Positions 1 to 10,119 of a DNA stretch of 64,000 nucleotides are shown piece by piece. Source of the stretch: Ovis canadensis (Eukaryota; Chordata; Mammalia; Artiodactyla; Bovidae). The position numbers and the translations under genes were made by a program. Location: assembly GCF_042477335.2 (NCBI RefSeq), contig NC_091246.1:254247501-254311500 (forward strand). Reading direction: 5' to 3'. Each line of letters opens with the position of its first letter. Position 1 is the first letter of the stretch. A model generated the notes under the pieces. It searched no databases. It had not been told where the DNA came from and worked only from the letters and a program-made list of their open reading frames with translations.

Positions 1-105
1 GCATCAGGTGGCTACAGTATTGGAGCTTCAGCATCAGTCCTTCCAGTGAATATTCAGGGTTGCTTTCCTTTAGGATGGACTGGTTTCATCTCCTTGCAGC
101 CCCAA
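1..105 (-). mobile_element. BovB LINE 3' fragment (cut by window edge)
   Basis: The reverse complement reads like the conserved 3' coding part of BovB: a block equivalent to AACCAGTCCATCCTAAAGG, followed by GGAAGGACTGATGCTGAAGC. It continues beyond base 1. Confidence 0.85.
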
Positions 106-414
106 ACTGCTTTCTGGACCCCTTAAGTGGCTCACAATGGGATGTCTGTCAGTACGGAGTTCACCACACTTTGCTCTTACAGTGTTCTCCCAAAACGTTT
201 GGTGCGAGTACCAGGGTCCATGTGAACTAAGACAGGAGACCAACAGAACCTTCTGCGCACACAGCTGGGTCCTCTGAGCTCTGCGTCTCCAAGAGAGGCA
301 CAAAGGGCCCATGGCGTGCCTGGGCGCTTAACGCTGTAAAGAGGAGCATCTCAGATACAGGTGCCTGGCAAGGCCTCTGCGCGAGAGAATAACGACCCAG
401 CCAACCCTGGGCCA

Positions 415-525
415 GGGGCTGCTCAGAGTGCTTTGCGTGAGTTAACTCGGTATCCTCAAATCAGCTGATGTAGTCAGTGCTCTTCCTAGCCCCACGTTCT
501 AGAAGAGGAAACTGAAGCGAAAGGC
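415..525 (-). mobile_element. MIR SINE fragment
   Basis: The stretch ends in AGAAGAGGAAACTGAAG, typical of reverse-oriented MIR. It is diverged and partial. Confidence 0.5.
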
Positions 526-643
526 CCGCGAGCGTCCTGCGGCCGCACTGCCACCTGGGCCCCTGTGCTCAGCCCTCTGTCCTCCGGGGGCACAGGGAGA
601 GGGCGGGGCTGGGGTGGCAGCCTGTGGGTACCAAGGCTTTCCA

Positions 644-990
644 GCTGTGGTGCTGGGGAGACTCTTGAGAGCCCCTTGGACTGCAAGGAGATCCAACCAG
701 CCCATCCTAAAGGAGATCAGTCCTGGGTGTTCATTGGAAGGACTGACGCTGAAGCTGAAACTCCAGTACTTTGGCCACCTGATGTGAGGATCCAACTCCT
801 TTCCTGATGCTGGGAAAGACTGAAGGCGGGAGGAGAAGGGGACGACAGAGGGTGAGATGGTTGGACGGCATCGCCGACTCGATAGACATGAGTTTGAGCA
901 AGCGCTGGCAGACAGTGAAGACAGGGGAGCCTGGCGTGCCGCAGTCCGCGTGGTCGCAGAGTCCGACACTACTGAGCGGCTGAATGACAA
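644..990 (+). mobile_element. BovB LINE 3' end
   Basis: It begins near CTGTGGTGCTGGGGAGACTC and ends at the 3' terminus near ACTACTGAGCGGCTGAATGA. It covers the C-terminal reverse-transcriptase codons and 3' end, with substitutions and small deletions. Confidence 0.93.
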
Positions 991-1019
991 AGCAAGTACT
1001 AAAGTCACAGCCGTAGGAT

Positions 1020-1180
1020 CTTCTCCTGTGCTGTCTGACACTGGGCAAGTGACGGCACCTCTCTGAGCCTCAGTTTTCTCATCTGTAAAGTGGGGATAAT
1101 AACAGAAGGTCCTTGAGAGGGGAGGGGTTGCACCGATTCCTTGCCATCAAGGTTATAACGCACTGAACACGATGTCTGGA
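1020..1180 (+). mobile_element. MIR SINE
   Basis: Contains TGGGCAAGTGA followed by CTCAGTTTTCTCATCTGTAA, the MIR core and 3' region. Confidence 0.75.
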
Positions 1181-2225
1181 CTTGTGATCAGCGCCTCTAG
1201 ATTCGTACTGGGCAGGACTTGAGCTCACAGAGGTGGGGACCTCCGAGTCACACGCGGAGTGGTGACAGAGACCAAACGCGAGTCCACATCTGCGGACTCA
1301 AGGCCCAGCGCCCTCTCCACCACACAGCTGAGCCATCTGTCAGGGCTGGCTTCCAGAACGGGGCGTCTGCAAGACTCCGCTTCCTGCAGAGAAGAAGCCA
1401 GCTGCCTGCCTCGGCGAGACAGTCCATCATGGCCAGGCTTCTCCCCAGGAAAGGTTTGTGATTTTTGTTGATATGAAAAGATGACAAGAAATAGCTCAGG
1501 TAATGATATTAATCTTTCTCAATTTACACATTCTTGCTATTTGCCGTTTCCCCAGGAAAGTGTAAATGAGGAGTTGAGAGCAGGTCAGCAGTGCTGTAAT
1601 TAGGTCTGTGTTGTGGAAAAGTTTCTGTTGTGGGTCTTGTCATCAGATTTCTTCACTGTTGAGGGTCCTGCCTCCCCCTTCAGAGGCGGGGAGCTCACCA
1701 AGGGCAAGGGATCAGCTCCCACTTCAGGCTGGGCGTCTGCACCATCCGACCGGAGCATCCTCCAAGGGTGGGAATGGATGCCCGCTTCAGACTAGGGTCT
1801 CCTCCTGGGGAGAAATTGGATCTTCCCCGTCAAAATGGCAGGACCCCGGGCCTGGGCTGGGAGTCCCCCATCAGATCTGGGGATCCCTAGGGCAGGCCCA
1901 TGTCTCTCCATTGAACTAGCAGCTGCTGCATAGGGCTAGGTGAGAGGGGCTATGAGCCCCCCATCAGACTGGGCGCTCCCCACGAACAAGGATCCCCTCC
2001 CCGTCAGGCTGGGAGCTTGCTGGGCGGGCTCTGTCTCACCCATCAGACTGGGGGGTGGGTGCCGTTTGCGTCCTCATGTTCTGTGGCGGAAGCTGACCTT
2101 GTGTGAACCCCGCCCTCATGAGCATGCACGCACACGCGGAGCGGCCTAAAGAAAGCAGGCGCCGGAGGTTCTGAGAGCCCCGGGGGCGCAGGAGGGCAGG
2201 CCCCTCGCTTATATGTGTGACTACA

Positions 2226-2422
2226 CTGCTGGCTCAGTGCTGACGAACCCACCTGCCAATGCAGGAGACACGGGTTCAATCCTTGTTCTGCGAAGACCCC
2301 CCCGGAGAAGGAAACGGCAGCCCACTCCAGGATTCTTGCCTGGAGAATCCCATGAACGGAGGAGCCTGGAGGGCTACGGCCCACGGGGCTGCAAAAGCAC
2401 GGATGCAACTTAGACTAAACAA
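2226..2422 (+). mobile_element. Bov-tA-type tRNA-derived SINE
   Basis: Box B-like GGGTTCAATCC, then AACGGCAGCCCACTCCAGGA and TGCCTGGAGAATCCCATGAA mark a full-length-like copy. Confidence 0.9.
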
Positions 2423-2879
2423 CTGCTGGGCTTTCACAGTGTCACGGGAAGCACGCGGGGGGCCGGAGGGCTGGTTCCCCGCTGACACGGCAGAAAGGAG
2501 CCTGGCACGGCTCTCGCCTCGGGGAGGGACAACTGAGGTCTCCGGGGCTGAATCCAGGCTTTGGGAACAGGCCAGGAGAGTGTAGGCCAGAGCCCAGACC
2601 CGGCCCCTACCCCATCCCTAGCCCTTCCCCGGACCAGATGCCGCAGGAGGGCAGACCTCAGTCCCACCATCCTCGCCCCCTCCCCGGGCTGCGTGCACCG
2701 CACATTACTGCACCCTCTGAGCCTCCCTTCTTCACCCCCCCGCCCCCGGTCAGTTCTGAAGAGTCGCTGACATCACGCTTGCAGGTGCGGCAGCATGACT
2801 GGAAGACACAGAAGTGATAGTGATACCAGCACCTGACACTGCCAGGCCGCCACGGCCAGCGGCAAGGGAGGCGCCATCG

Positions 2880-3160
2880 GCCCGTTCATGCAGCTGAGGG
2901 CCCGGAAGCACAGAAGACTGTCACCTGTCTAAGGCCACATAATAAATACACGATAGGGCCAAGATTCAGATGCAGACTGCATCACTCCCACGTCCATATC
3001 TGCTGCACGACACCTCACTGCCTTTGGGAAGCCTCCCTCAATTAAATCTCTTTGGCACCAGCATCCTGCTTGCTGGACTGCGTGTTCAATGAGGAAAGGG
3101 ACAATCTTATATCCCCAGTGATTCTAGCCCAAAGGTGCCCGGTTGTGTAGCAAGGGGAGG
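2880..3160 (-). mobile_element. MIR and L2-like remnants
   Basis: 2880-3030 resembles reverse MIR (GTCTAAGGCCACATAATAAA). 3030-3160 resembles the reverse of an L2 3' end (GGGAAGCCTCCCTCAATTAA, then TATCCCCAGTGATTCTAGCC). Both are weak matches by eye. Confidence 0.45.
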
Positions 3161-3248
3161 TGTCCGAGATATAAGCCCGAGGTTAATTTTCATCCCCGAT
3201 AAACCTTGGTGCGTCTACATCTCCCTGCCTGCCCCCATGCCTGCCAGA

Positions 3249-3250
<2 letters not shown>

Positions 3251-3286
<36 letters not shown>
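3251..3286 (+). repeat. (GT)18 microsatellite
   Basis: Uninterrupted GT dinucleotides, about 18 copies; likely polymorphic. Confidence 0.97.
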
Positions 3287-3287
<1 letters not shown>

Positions 3288-3307
3288 GCAAGGGAAGAAA
3301 GGGAAGG

Positions 3308-3620
3308 TGTTATGGGCTGAGTGTGGGCCCTGATCCCCAATGTGATGGTACTGTATTTGAGCCTTTGGGGTTATCAGGTCCTGAGGGTGGGGCCCTCATC
3401 AATGGGATTAGTGCCCTTGTAAGAAGAAGAGAAACCAGAAGTTGCTCTCTCCATCACGTAATGATACGGCCAGAAGGCAGCCTGCAAGCCAGGAAGAGAG
3501 TTCTCCCCAGACACTGAATCCTCCAGCACCTTGATCTGGGACTTCCCAGGCTCCGGGACAGAGGAACTGTTTCAGCTACCCAGAGATGGCCTTTTGTCAT
3601 AGCAGCCTAAGCTGAGACAG
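3308..3620 (+). mobile_element. Old MaLR-type LTR (MLT1-like, ERVL-MaLR), degraded
   Basis: It starts TGTTATGGGCTGA and ends near GTCATAGCAGCCTAAGCTGA, with the internal CTTGTAAGAAGAAGA and CACCTTGATCTGGGACTTCC typical of mammal-wide MaLR LTRs. It is a solitary, non-coding LTR relic with no associated genes. Confidence 0.75.
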
Positions 3621-4784
3621 AGTGGATGAAACCCAGAAGAAACAACCAGCTCTGAGGTCCTAACTAGATATTTTTGTGTCCGTAGCAAGATTATCTTCCT
3701 GAAAGCCTGCCTCTGCTGGGGAAGAAACCATTTCAAAGTTGTAAAAGTCACAGCCAGCTCTACTGGGCTGTATGCACGCTCCTGGGGGAAAGGGGGGTGC
3801 TCAGCCCAGGACCTTCTCTCTGGCTGAGCAGTGAGGCAGGCTGGAGGGCCGGGATGAATAGCCCTGGGAGCAGCGTCCACCCAGGGTACTATTGCTGAGA
3901 GGTGGGAATAAATGCCAGCATCCTCACCCCGCGGCCAGGGCAACTCTGAAGCCCTGCGTGTCTCCCAAGCTCCCCAGCACGGGTCACTTGCTCAGCTAAC
4001 ACACCTGACTCTGACTTCTGTCCCTGTCTCACGGCCCCCTCAGTGTCCCCGACTGGAATCAAAATCCTAATCTCAGGATCTGCTTCTGGGGAAACTCGAG
4101 ATGGGCCACTTCTTTTTATTAATCGAGATCAAAGCTCCTTGTCTGAGCCCAGAGGCTCCCCCAGGCCCCAGAGCTGCTCTCTCCTGGCCAGAAGTCCCAT
4201 CTCCATCAGCAAGTCAGAAACGAGGCCAACCAGAGGGAACAAGTCTGAGGATGGACGCTACCTGGGTTCCTGGGGTGGGAAACGCACTCCCCATCCACAC
4301 CCTGGGCCTCTCACAGGCAAGAGAAAGCCAGGGAGGTGAAGGGAGACAGAGCTGTGGGCAGAGGGCAGAGGTCTGTGTCCTTGACATGCCCACCAGGGCG
4401 GGAGAGTGCTGCTGACTGCAGGGCAGGGGAGGGTCTCAGCCCCCAGGTCTGCGAGGGCCCAGGGGGTGAGTGTCCTTGGGTATATGGGGAAGGACCACAG
4501 GCTGGGGTGCCCAGCGGGAAGCAGTCTCCCAGCAGCCCAAGATCCCCGATCAGCAGCTGCACAGAATCCCAGCTGCAAGAGGGTCCAGCTCATAGCTGCC
4601 TCTCGATGAGGGGCTTGTCTAGAGGCTGTGTCTGCTCATCGGATGCTCCAGCATCAGAACCCATCCACCCTGACCTCAGGCACACCTACTGTGGTCCGGG
4701 CTACCAGCATCCTGCACCTAGATTGCGGCAACATCTTCCTGGTGGTCTCCTGGCCCCCACACGTCCACCTCCGCCTCTACGCAT

Positions 4785-5175
4785 TCTCCTCCATTTAGCA
4801 ACCAGGAGGCTGTTACAAAGCCAGAGACAGGCCATCAGTTCTTTACTCAAAACCCTCCCACGACTCCCCGTCACCAAGAAAAGGCAAGGTCCCCCCACGA
4901 CCTGCCCGCCTCCCAGGTGCCCCTCCCTGCCCCCAGCGGCCCCCTTGCACTTCGCACGTGGTGCTCCCTCCACCCAGAACGTTCTGCGGCCTCGCGTGTG
5001 CTCCTCCTGCGGCTCTTGGCTCAGTGAGGCCTCCCCAGCCGCCCTGGTTAACATCACCGCGGCCTCCCTGGGACTTTCCACCCCCACCCCCGCCGCGCCA
5101 TTTCTCTCCAGAGCACAGCCGCCATCTGACACATTTCACTATCTGGTTCGTCTGCATCCCCGCAGAATGGGGAGG
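4785..5175 (-). mobile_element. L2-like LINE remnant
   Basis: Features of reverse L2 3' sequence: AAAACCCTCCCACGACTCCC, CTCCCTCCACCCAGAACGTTC and GTGAGGCCTCCCCAGCCGCCC. Assignment by eye. Confidence 0.55.
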
Positions 5176-5242
5176 GGGCAGACGTGAGCAGTGTCGGGCT
5201 CACCAGCCTACCCAGTCCACCTCGACGCAGGCCCCGGCACAC

Positions 5243-5550
5243 CAAAGTGGAAGTCGCTCAGTCGTGTCCGACTCTGTGACCCCGTGGACTGTACGGTCCG
5301 TGGGATTCTCCAGGCCAGGATACTGGAGTGGGGAGCCTTTCCCTTCTCCAGGGGATCTTCCCAACCCACAGATTGAACCCAGGTCTCCCGCATTGCAGGT
5401 GGATTCTTTACCAGCTGAGCCACCAGGGAAGCCCAAGAATACTGGGGTGGGTAGCCTTTCCCTTCTCCAGGGGATCCTCCCGACCCGGGAATTGAACCGG
5501 GGTCTCCTGCATTGCAGGCGGATTCTTTACCAGCTGAGCTGTCAGGGAAG
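5243..5550 (-). mobile_element. Bov-A2 SINE (two tandem Bov-A units)
   Basis: The plus strand reads AGTCGCTCAGTCGTGTCCGA, then two units each containing CCTTTCCCTTCTCCAGGGGA and ending TTTACCAGCTGAGC, about 110 bp apart. This is the dimeric Bov-A2 arrangement in reverse. Confidence 0.93.
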
Positions 5551-5569
5551 AGTGGGTTTTCAATAAGCA

Positions 5570-5935
5570 CTGAATGAAAGGCACTCGGTTCCCAAGGCAG
5601 GGACTGTTTACTATCCCCTTGCTGGGATACAGAGAGGTTAAGGCGCATGCCTGACGTCACACAGCTAGTGAGTGCGGAAAGCACAGCTGGAGCTCTGTCT
5701 CCCGAGTTCTGCTCCTGGGCAGAGTCGCCTGGTGGCTCAGATCCGGCTCTGGCGGCAGGCAGACCTCTGTCCTTGGCCTTGACCCTTTCCAGGAAGCTGC
5801 TTAACCTCCTGGGGCCTCAGATCCCTTACCTGCAAAACGAGGCAAACAGAGCAGCTTCTCCAGGCGCAGCTGTGAGGATGAAACGAGCTGGGGCACCCTG
5901 AGCGCTTGTGGTTATTATTACTCTGATCAGTATCT
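5570..5935. mobile_element. Two MIR SINE fragments, opposite orientation
   Basis: 5570-5710 reads as reverse MIR (GAGAGGTTAAGGCGCATGCC, then CACACAGCTAGTGAGTG). 5775-5935 reads as forward MIR (CTGCTTAACCTCCTGGGGCC, then GTGAGGATGAAACGAG). Confidence 0.7.
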
Positions 5936-6339
5936 AAAGCCAGGGTCTCCTCTCCTATGCGAGGCACGTCCTCCTCGCATCTCGGGAGCTGCTTCCTACT
6001 CCCCCGATTCCCCCCCTCTCTGTTGTCAGAGGCTTGAGATGAGCTGTTGACTGATATGATAATTTCACTACAGTAGCGGAGTCAGTCAATTGCTCGGTGA
6101 CGGATTTCACGGGCCCTGCCACATCTCCCCGGCCCCCTTCTGCTGAGTGGGCTGCAGGGCCGGGATCTAACAGAACCGCAGAGCTCTCAGACGCTAACTC
6201 CTGCGCAAGAGGAGGGACTTCTTAATATCAACAGTCTGCCTCAAGTCGTTTGGAGCAAGGCTGAGTAGGACGACACACGGAGTCATCACAGAGCTGCCGG
6301 GGGAGGGTCTTTCCAGCGCTTCCCATGGACTTCTTGGAA

Positions 6340-6535
6340 ATAAGTATTATTAATACCACTTGTCCTTGGCACTCCTGCAAAGGTCTCAGCATCCCCATTT
6401 TAGAGATGAGGAAACTGAGACCTGGAGGTGAAGGGATGCTCTGAAAGACACACATCGGGGCTTTGGCAGAACTGGATGTGAACACAGGCCTGCTAGATCT
6501 GAGGCTGCAGGCTTGTCCATTGTCCCAAGCAAACT
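6340..6535 (-). mobile_element. MIR SINE
   Basis: CCCATTTTAGAGATGAGGAA followed by ACTGAGACCTGGAGG is the reverse MIR signature. Confidence 0.75.
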
Positions 6536-7724
6536 CTACCTACAGTTACTGTCCCAGGAAAAGTCCTGTCCCGCTCCCCCTGAGAGCCCCACCCAGACAG
6601 GGCATTCAATTAACCTGAGCAATGAGATGAAGACCTGATCTTTATCCCACTTGTACTTAGCAAGGCCCCTCCTCTCCCATTAGAGGTGGGCAGGACAGTA
6701 GTTAGCCTCCCTTTGATAGAAAATGGGAAACTGACGCCCAGAGAGGGTGGGTGCGTCTGGACCAGATGCAGCTGGTCAGCGTCCAGATCAGGCTCCCTGG
6801 GACCCACACTGGACACTCACCCTCCAGGAATCAGGCCGCCCCCAGGCAGCCGGCTCCCGCGGGAGGGCCTCCCACGCTCCTCCGCACACCCTGCCCTCCC
6901 TCAGCCCTGGCGCATGGGCAGCCCCCTGCCCTCCCTTTCCGCATGCCTTTCCTGGGGACCGTCACGGCTGTAGGCCTGCTCACCTCTGTGGCTCCAGCGG
7001 CCAGCACGGGCCGAGAGCCGCAGGGCTCGAGGGGCGTGTGAGAGGGGCGGAGGAGGGAATGACTCCTCCAGTGGGCGGGACCCCACCAGCTGGTCAGGGC
7101 CCAGCTGACACGTCCCTCCTCGGCGGCTCTTGCCCTGGGTTCCCATAGACACCGAGCCGTGTGACGCCACCTCGGGAGGCCTGCCTGCGCCCTCGGCTTC
7201 CCTCCTCCCTGCATGCCAGTGCTGGCACCGGTAAGTATGGAGGGGAGGACAGGAGCGTGGGTGGGGGTCGGACAGACACCTGGCGAGAACAGAGATGGAC
7301 GGGCGGACAGGCAGAGAGACGCTTCCCTTCTGGGTGGTGGGCTGGGCTTGGTTTTTTGTTTCCTTCCTGCAGGCAGCTCTAGAAACCCAAGAAAAGCGGA
7401 GGGTTGGCCCAACCTGCCAATCCCACCCTCAGCATGGGCTCTGCTCCTTCCCTGGAGCTCACCCCACCCTCCCTCACCCCCAGGGGTCTCAGGCCCCTCC
7501 CCACAGAGCTCTGTTGCCCATAGCAACAGCCGCAGAGCCCCCGCCTCTCCACACGGTGAAGCCCTCATCTTTTTTCCCCTCCCAGGCTTTCCCAATAGAG
7601 GCCAAGGCCTGTGCCTCCACACCATTCCAGAGCCGGGGCCCAGTCCTTTCTTCCAGAAACATTCAGAAAAGAAGCTCCCAAAAGCCCCCCTCTAGCAGGA
7701 GAGGACTTTCTGGGGTGATGGAAA

Positions 7725-7915
7725 CAGTCATATCTGCTGTCGAATGCAGTCGGCATAAAACCTCGTGTGTGCGGCACCTCAAGTCACACTAGAAATGTGG
7801 CTAATGGGACTGAAAAATAAATAAAATCTGCGATATTTCATTTTAATTAATTAAAAATAGCTACACGAGGCCATCGGCGACTGTGCCAAACAGCACAGCT
7901 CTAGGGCCTGTTCTC
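7725..7915 (+). mobile_element. Ancient mammal-wide DNA-transposon relic, family not assigned
   Basis: AGAAATGTGGCTAATGGGAC, an AT-rich centre and a terminal ACAGCACAGCTCTAGGG resemble a common non-autonomous DNA transposon of mammals. I cannot name the subfamily with certainty. Confidence 0.45.
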
Positions 7916-7986
7916 ACACTGCCTAGCCTCAATCCTTCTCGCAGGTTCCAGAACAACCTGGACAGTGACAGCTGCTCTCTTTCCCT

Positions 7987-8492
7987 GTTGCTTAGTCACT
8001 GAGTCGTGTCCAATTCTCTGAGACCCCATGAACTGCAGCATGCCAGGCTCCTCTGTCCTTCTCCAGAGGACTCTCTCCTGTCTCCAGAGTTTGCTCAAAC
8101 TCATGTTCACTGAGTCAGTGATCCCACCCAACCATCTCATCCTCTGCTGCCTCCTTCTCTCGCCCTCAATCTTTCCCAGCATCAGGGTCTTTTCCAGTGA
8201 GTGAACTCTTCGCATCAAGCGACCAAAGCATTGGAACTTCAGCTTCGGCATCGGACCTTCCAATGAATATTCAGGGTTGATTTCCTTTAGGATGGACTGG
8301 TTTGATCTCCTTACTGTCCAGGGACTCTCAAGGGTCTTCTCCAGCACCACAGTTGTACAGCATCAATTTGTCGGCCCTCAATCTTTACGGTCCAACTCTC
8401 ACATCCATACATGACTACTGGAAAAGACATAGCTTTGACTAGACAGACCTTTGTCAGAAAAGTGACGTTTCTGCTTTTTAATATGCTGTCTA
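7987..8492 (-). mobile_element. BovB LINE 3' part, just beyond the gene's poly(A) site
   Basis: In reverse it encodes a broken end of the BovB reverse transcriptase, with recognisable VMYGCESWTVK, RRSNQSILKEI and MRWLGGITDSV motifs interrupted by a frameshift. Its 5' end lies about 50 bases past the predicted ARHGEF10L cleavage site, in the same orientation as the gene. Confidence 0.93.
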
Positions 8493-8562
8493 CGTTATCA
8501 CATCTCAAAGAAAACAAAATTAAAAACAGCCCGCAACCCAAGCACCGCCATTATTCTTGCCT

Positions 8563-8568
8563 TTTATT
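8563..8568 (-). terminator. ARHGEF10L: Poly(A) signal AATAAA of ARHGEF10L
   Basis: The minus strand reads GGAATAAAAGGC here. It is followed downstream by a GU-rich stretch (GGTGCTTGGGTTGCGGGCTG, then T-rich) at about 8545-8500, as expected for a downstream cleavage element. I saw no better canonical hexamer between the stop codon and this point. Confidence 0.8.
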
Positions 8569-8590
8569 CCAGCATCTCCCAGAGCTCCAA

Positions 8591-8598
8591 TATGTACA
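8591..8598 (-). promoter_or_regulatory. Candidate Pumilio response element (UGUACAUA)
   Basis: The transcript-strand octamer TGTACATA matches the consensus UGUANAUA and lies 23 bases upstream of the poly(A) signal in the 3' UTR. Binding is inference. Confidence 0.4.
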
Positions 8599-8641
8599 GA
8601 CTCCATTTATACACATATAATATACACCATATATACGTATT

Positions 8642-8649
8642 TATATACA
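8642..8649 (-). promoter_or_regulatory. Candidate Pumilio response element (UGUAUAUA)
   Basis: The transcript-strand octamer TGTATATA matches UGUANAUA, about 44 bases from the other site, within an AU-rich part of the 3' UTR. Binding is inference. Confidence 0.4.
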
Positions 8650-9082
8650 TTCACACACCAGCCCACACGCTCTCTTACACTCACACGCACGCACCCTTCC
8701 AGGAGGGGCGTGTGGCCGCCCATGAGCCCTGCTTGGGCCCAGACAAGAGGCGCTGGGCTTGCCAGGCAGTTGTGAGGTTTTGTGTTTTGTTTTTGTTTTT
8801 TTGCTTTTAAAAAGAAGGCCATCTCCTCCGGAGGTGTCCTCTGTTTCCCCAAACCCAAACCACTCCCCTAAACACTGAAATTGTTTTTTTCTTAAAAAGG
8901 AAGAGGTTTCCCTCTGCTCTGCTCAGGTACATGGCAGAGTTCCAGGCCTGTCCTCATGGCCCCGTTTAGGCCCCTGAGGGCGAGGCCACCCAGTGCTCCC
9001 TGGGAACCCTGGACCGCCGGAAGGGCCCACTGCAGGCTGAGAGTCTGCAGGCTGAGGGCTGCAGCCAGGCCTGCCGCAGCGT

Positions 9083-9163
9083 GGCATGGGCGGGGCTACC
9101 GAGTGGCCTGGGCGGGGCTACAGTGACCTGGGCGGGGCTACGGCGAGGCCTGGGTGGGGCTAC
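9083..9163. repeat. Short tandem repeat (about 21 bp, 4 copies) spanning the stop codon
   Basis: GGGCGGGGCTAC-type cores start at 9088, 9110, 9130 and 9152 (the last reads GGGTGGGGCTAC), so spacings are 22, 20 and 22. On the transcript strand each unit reads GTAGCCCCGCCC, and the TAG of the unit at 9152-9163 is the ARHGEF10L stop codon. Confidence 0.85.
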
Positions 9164-9698
9164 AGCATCAAGGGCGCCTGCCAGATGAGGAGGGTGCTGT
9201 CTGTCTCCCCACACGGGGCCGGCTTCCCGGGGCTGCCGGCGGCGCTGCCGAAGTTGCGGTAGCCACGCCCTCCAGAGATGATGGCCACGGAGCAGATCTC
9301 CTTGCGGTGGGCGTCACGGGCACAGGGCCGGTTGCGCACCCAGACGTCGGGGTCGTCCACCATCTCGTAGATGGAGCCGTCCTCCTCACTGTGCTCCAGG
9401 GCGGAGCCGTCTGCAGGCTCTGGCTCCCGCACGGACAGCAGCGGGCCCGGGAGGTGGGAGGTGGAGCGCAGGCGGTACTGCAGAAGAATGCCCTTCTTGC
9501 GGGTCAGCTCCCCGCCCACGTGGCTCGCGGGCACAGGCGCCGGCTCAGGAGCTGGCCCGTCTGGCTTGTCCTCCTCGGCCTGCTGCCCCTCAGCCTCCTC
9601 CTGGTCACTCCGCAGGATATCCGGGGCCAAGATGCTGGTGGCCACAGCCAGGAAGGCCACGGGCCCACAGTGCCCGTTGAGCGACACCATGCCTTTCC
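9160..9698 (-). CDS. ARHGEF10L: ARHGEF10L last coding exon, C-terminus and stop
   Basis: The coding part is 539 bases, entering in phase 1 and ending at TAG (9162-9160). It encodes [20 protein letters not shown], a low-complexity acidic and proline-rich loop (about [17 protein letters not shown] to PVPASHVGG), the conserved [49 protein letters not shown] and the terminal strand [11 protein letters not shown]. The last strand probably closes the propeller, which is inference. The acceptor has a long pyrimidine tract (TTCTCTCTGTCCCCTTCCTGCAG). The stop lies within a short tandem repeat. The frame stays open upstream into the intron as far as about 9831, inside an antisense BovB, but this is not a coding extension. 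Confidence 0.97.
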
Positions 9699-9760
9699 CT
9701 GCAGGAAGGGGACAGAGAGAAGGGGCACAAAGGCCCAGAGTTCTAAAGACCCATTGAGTC

Positions 9761-9931
9761 TGGAGAAGGGAGCGACAGAGGATGAGATAGCTGGATGGCA
9801 TCACCAACTCAACAGACATGAGTTTGAGCAAGCTCTGGGAGTTGGTGATGGACAGGGAGGCCTGGCGTGCTGCAGTCCATGGGGTTGCAGAGAGTCAGAC
9901 ATGACTGAGCAACTGAACTGAACTGAACTGA
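9761..9931 (+). mobile_element. BovB LINE 3' end next to the last-exon acceptor
   Basis: It has ACAGAGGATGAGATAGCTGG and GGCCTGGCGTGCTGCAGTCC, and ends with repeated GAACT units (CTGAACTGAACTGAACTGAG), the BovB 3' terminus. It is antisense to the gene, 62 bases from the exon. Confidence 0.93.
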
Positions 9932-10119
9932 GTCTCTTGGAGAACTTCCTGGGTTTCATTTTTGGCTTATTTGGGTTACTGCCATCTACGTTTGCAGCTT
10001 CCCGGAAGGCCATGGGTCTAGAGGAGGGCTTGCCATGCTCCAGGGCTACTTCCTTTGGAAGAGTGGAGAAGGGGAACACAAGAAATCTTATAAACCACAT
10101 GGGAACCTTGGTGTGGAAG

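Larger units (their letters stand above)
1..8544. other. Intergenic region downstream of ARHGEF10L
   Basis: I see no supportable gene here on either strand. Open frames of up to about 280 codons occur but lack recognisable domains, splice logic or conservation cues and fit chance in GC-rich DNA. Recognisable content is listed separately: BovB, SINEs, MIR, L2, a MaLR LTR, a (GT)18 tract and a transposon relic. Stretches 120-410, 1190-2220, 2430-2880, 3630-4780 and 6540-7720 show nothing I can name. A short AT-rich, non-repeat patch stands out at 6035-6120. Confidence 0.7.
8545..9159 (-). other. ARHGEF10L: ARHGEF10L 3' UTR
   Basis: About 615 bases lie between the stop codon and the expected cleavage point. 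The first half in transcript direction is GC-rich. It is followed by a stretch with poly-A and poly-T-like tracts (8770-8900 on the plus strand) and then a CA/TG- and AU-rich distal part (8590-8700) holding two UGUANAUA sites. The exact cleavage position is inferred as 10-25 bases past the poly(A) signal. The length is similar to what I recall for the human 3' UTR. Confidence 0.8.

Noticed and set aside
2226..2422. tRNA-like box A/box B sequences suggesting a tRNA gene (also in the other SINEs)
   Set aside because: They are the heads of tRNA-derived SINEs, followed by BovB-like 3' sequence; no intact cloverleaf gene was seen.
3308..3620. Possible endogenous retrovirus with coding capacity
   Set aside because: Only a solitary, degraded MaLR-type LTR is present; no internal viral genes were seen nearby.
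7901..8541. Minus-strand frames with reverse-transcriptase similarity
   Set aside because: They belong to a truncated, frameshifted BovB LINE fragment, not to a host gene.
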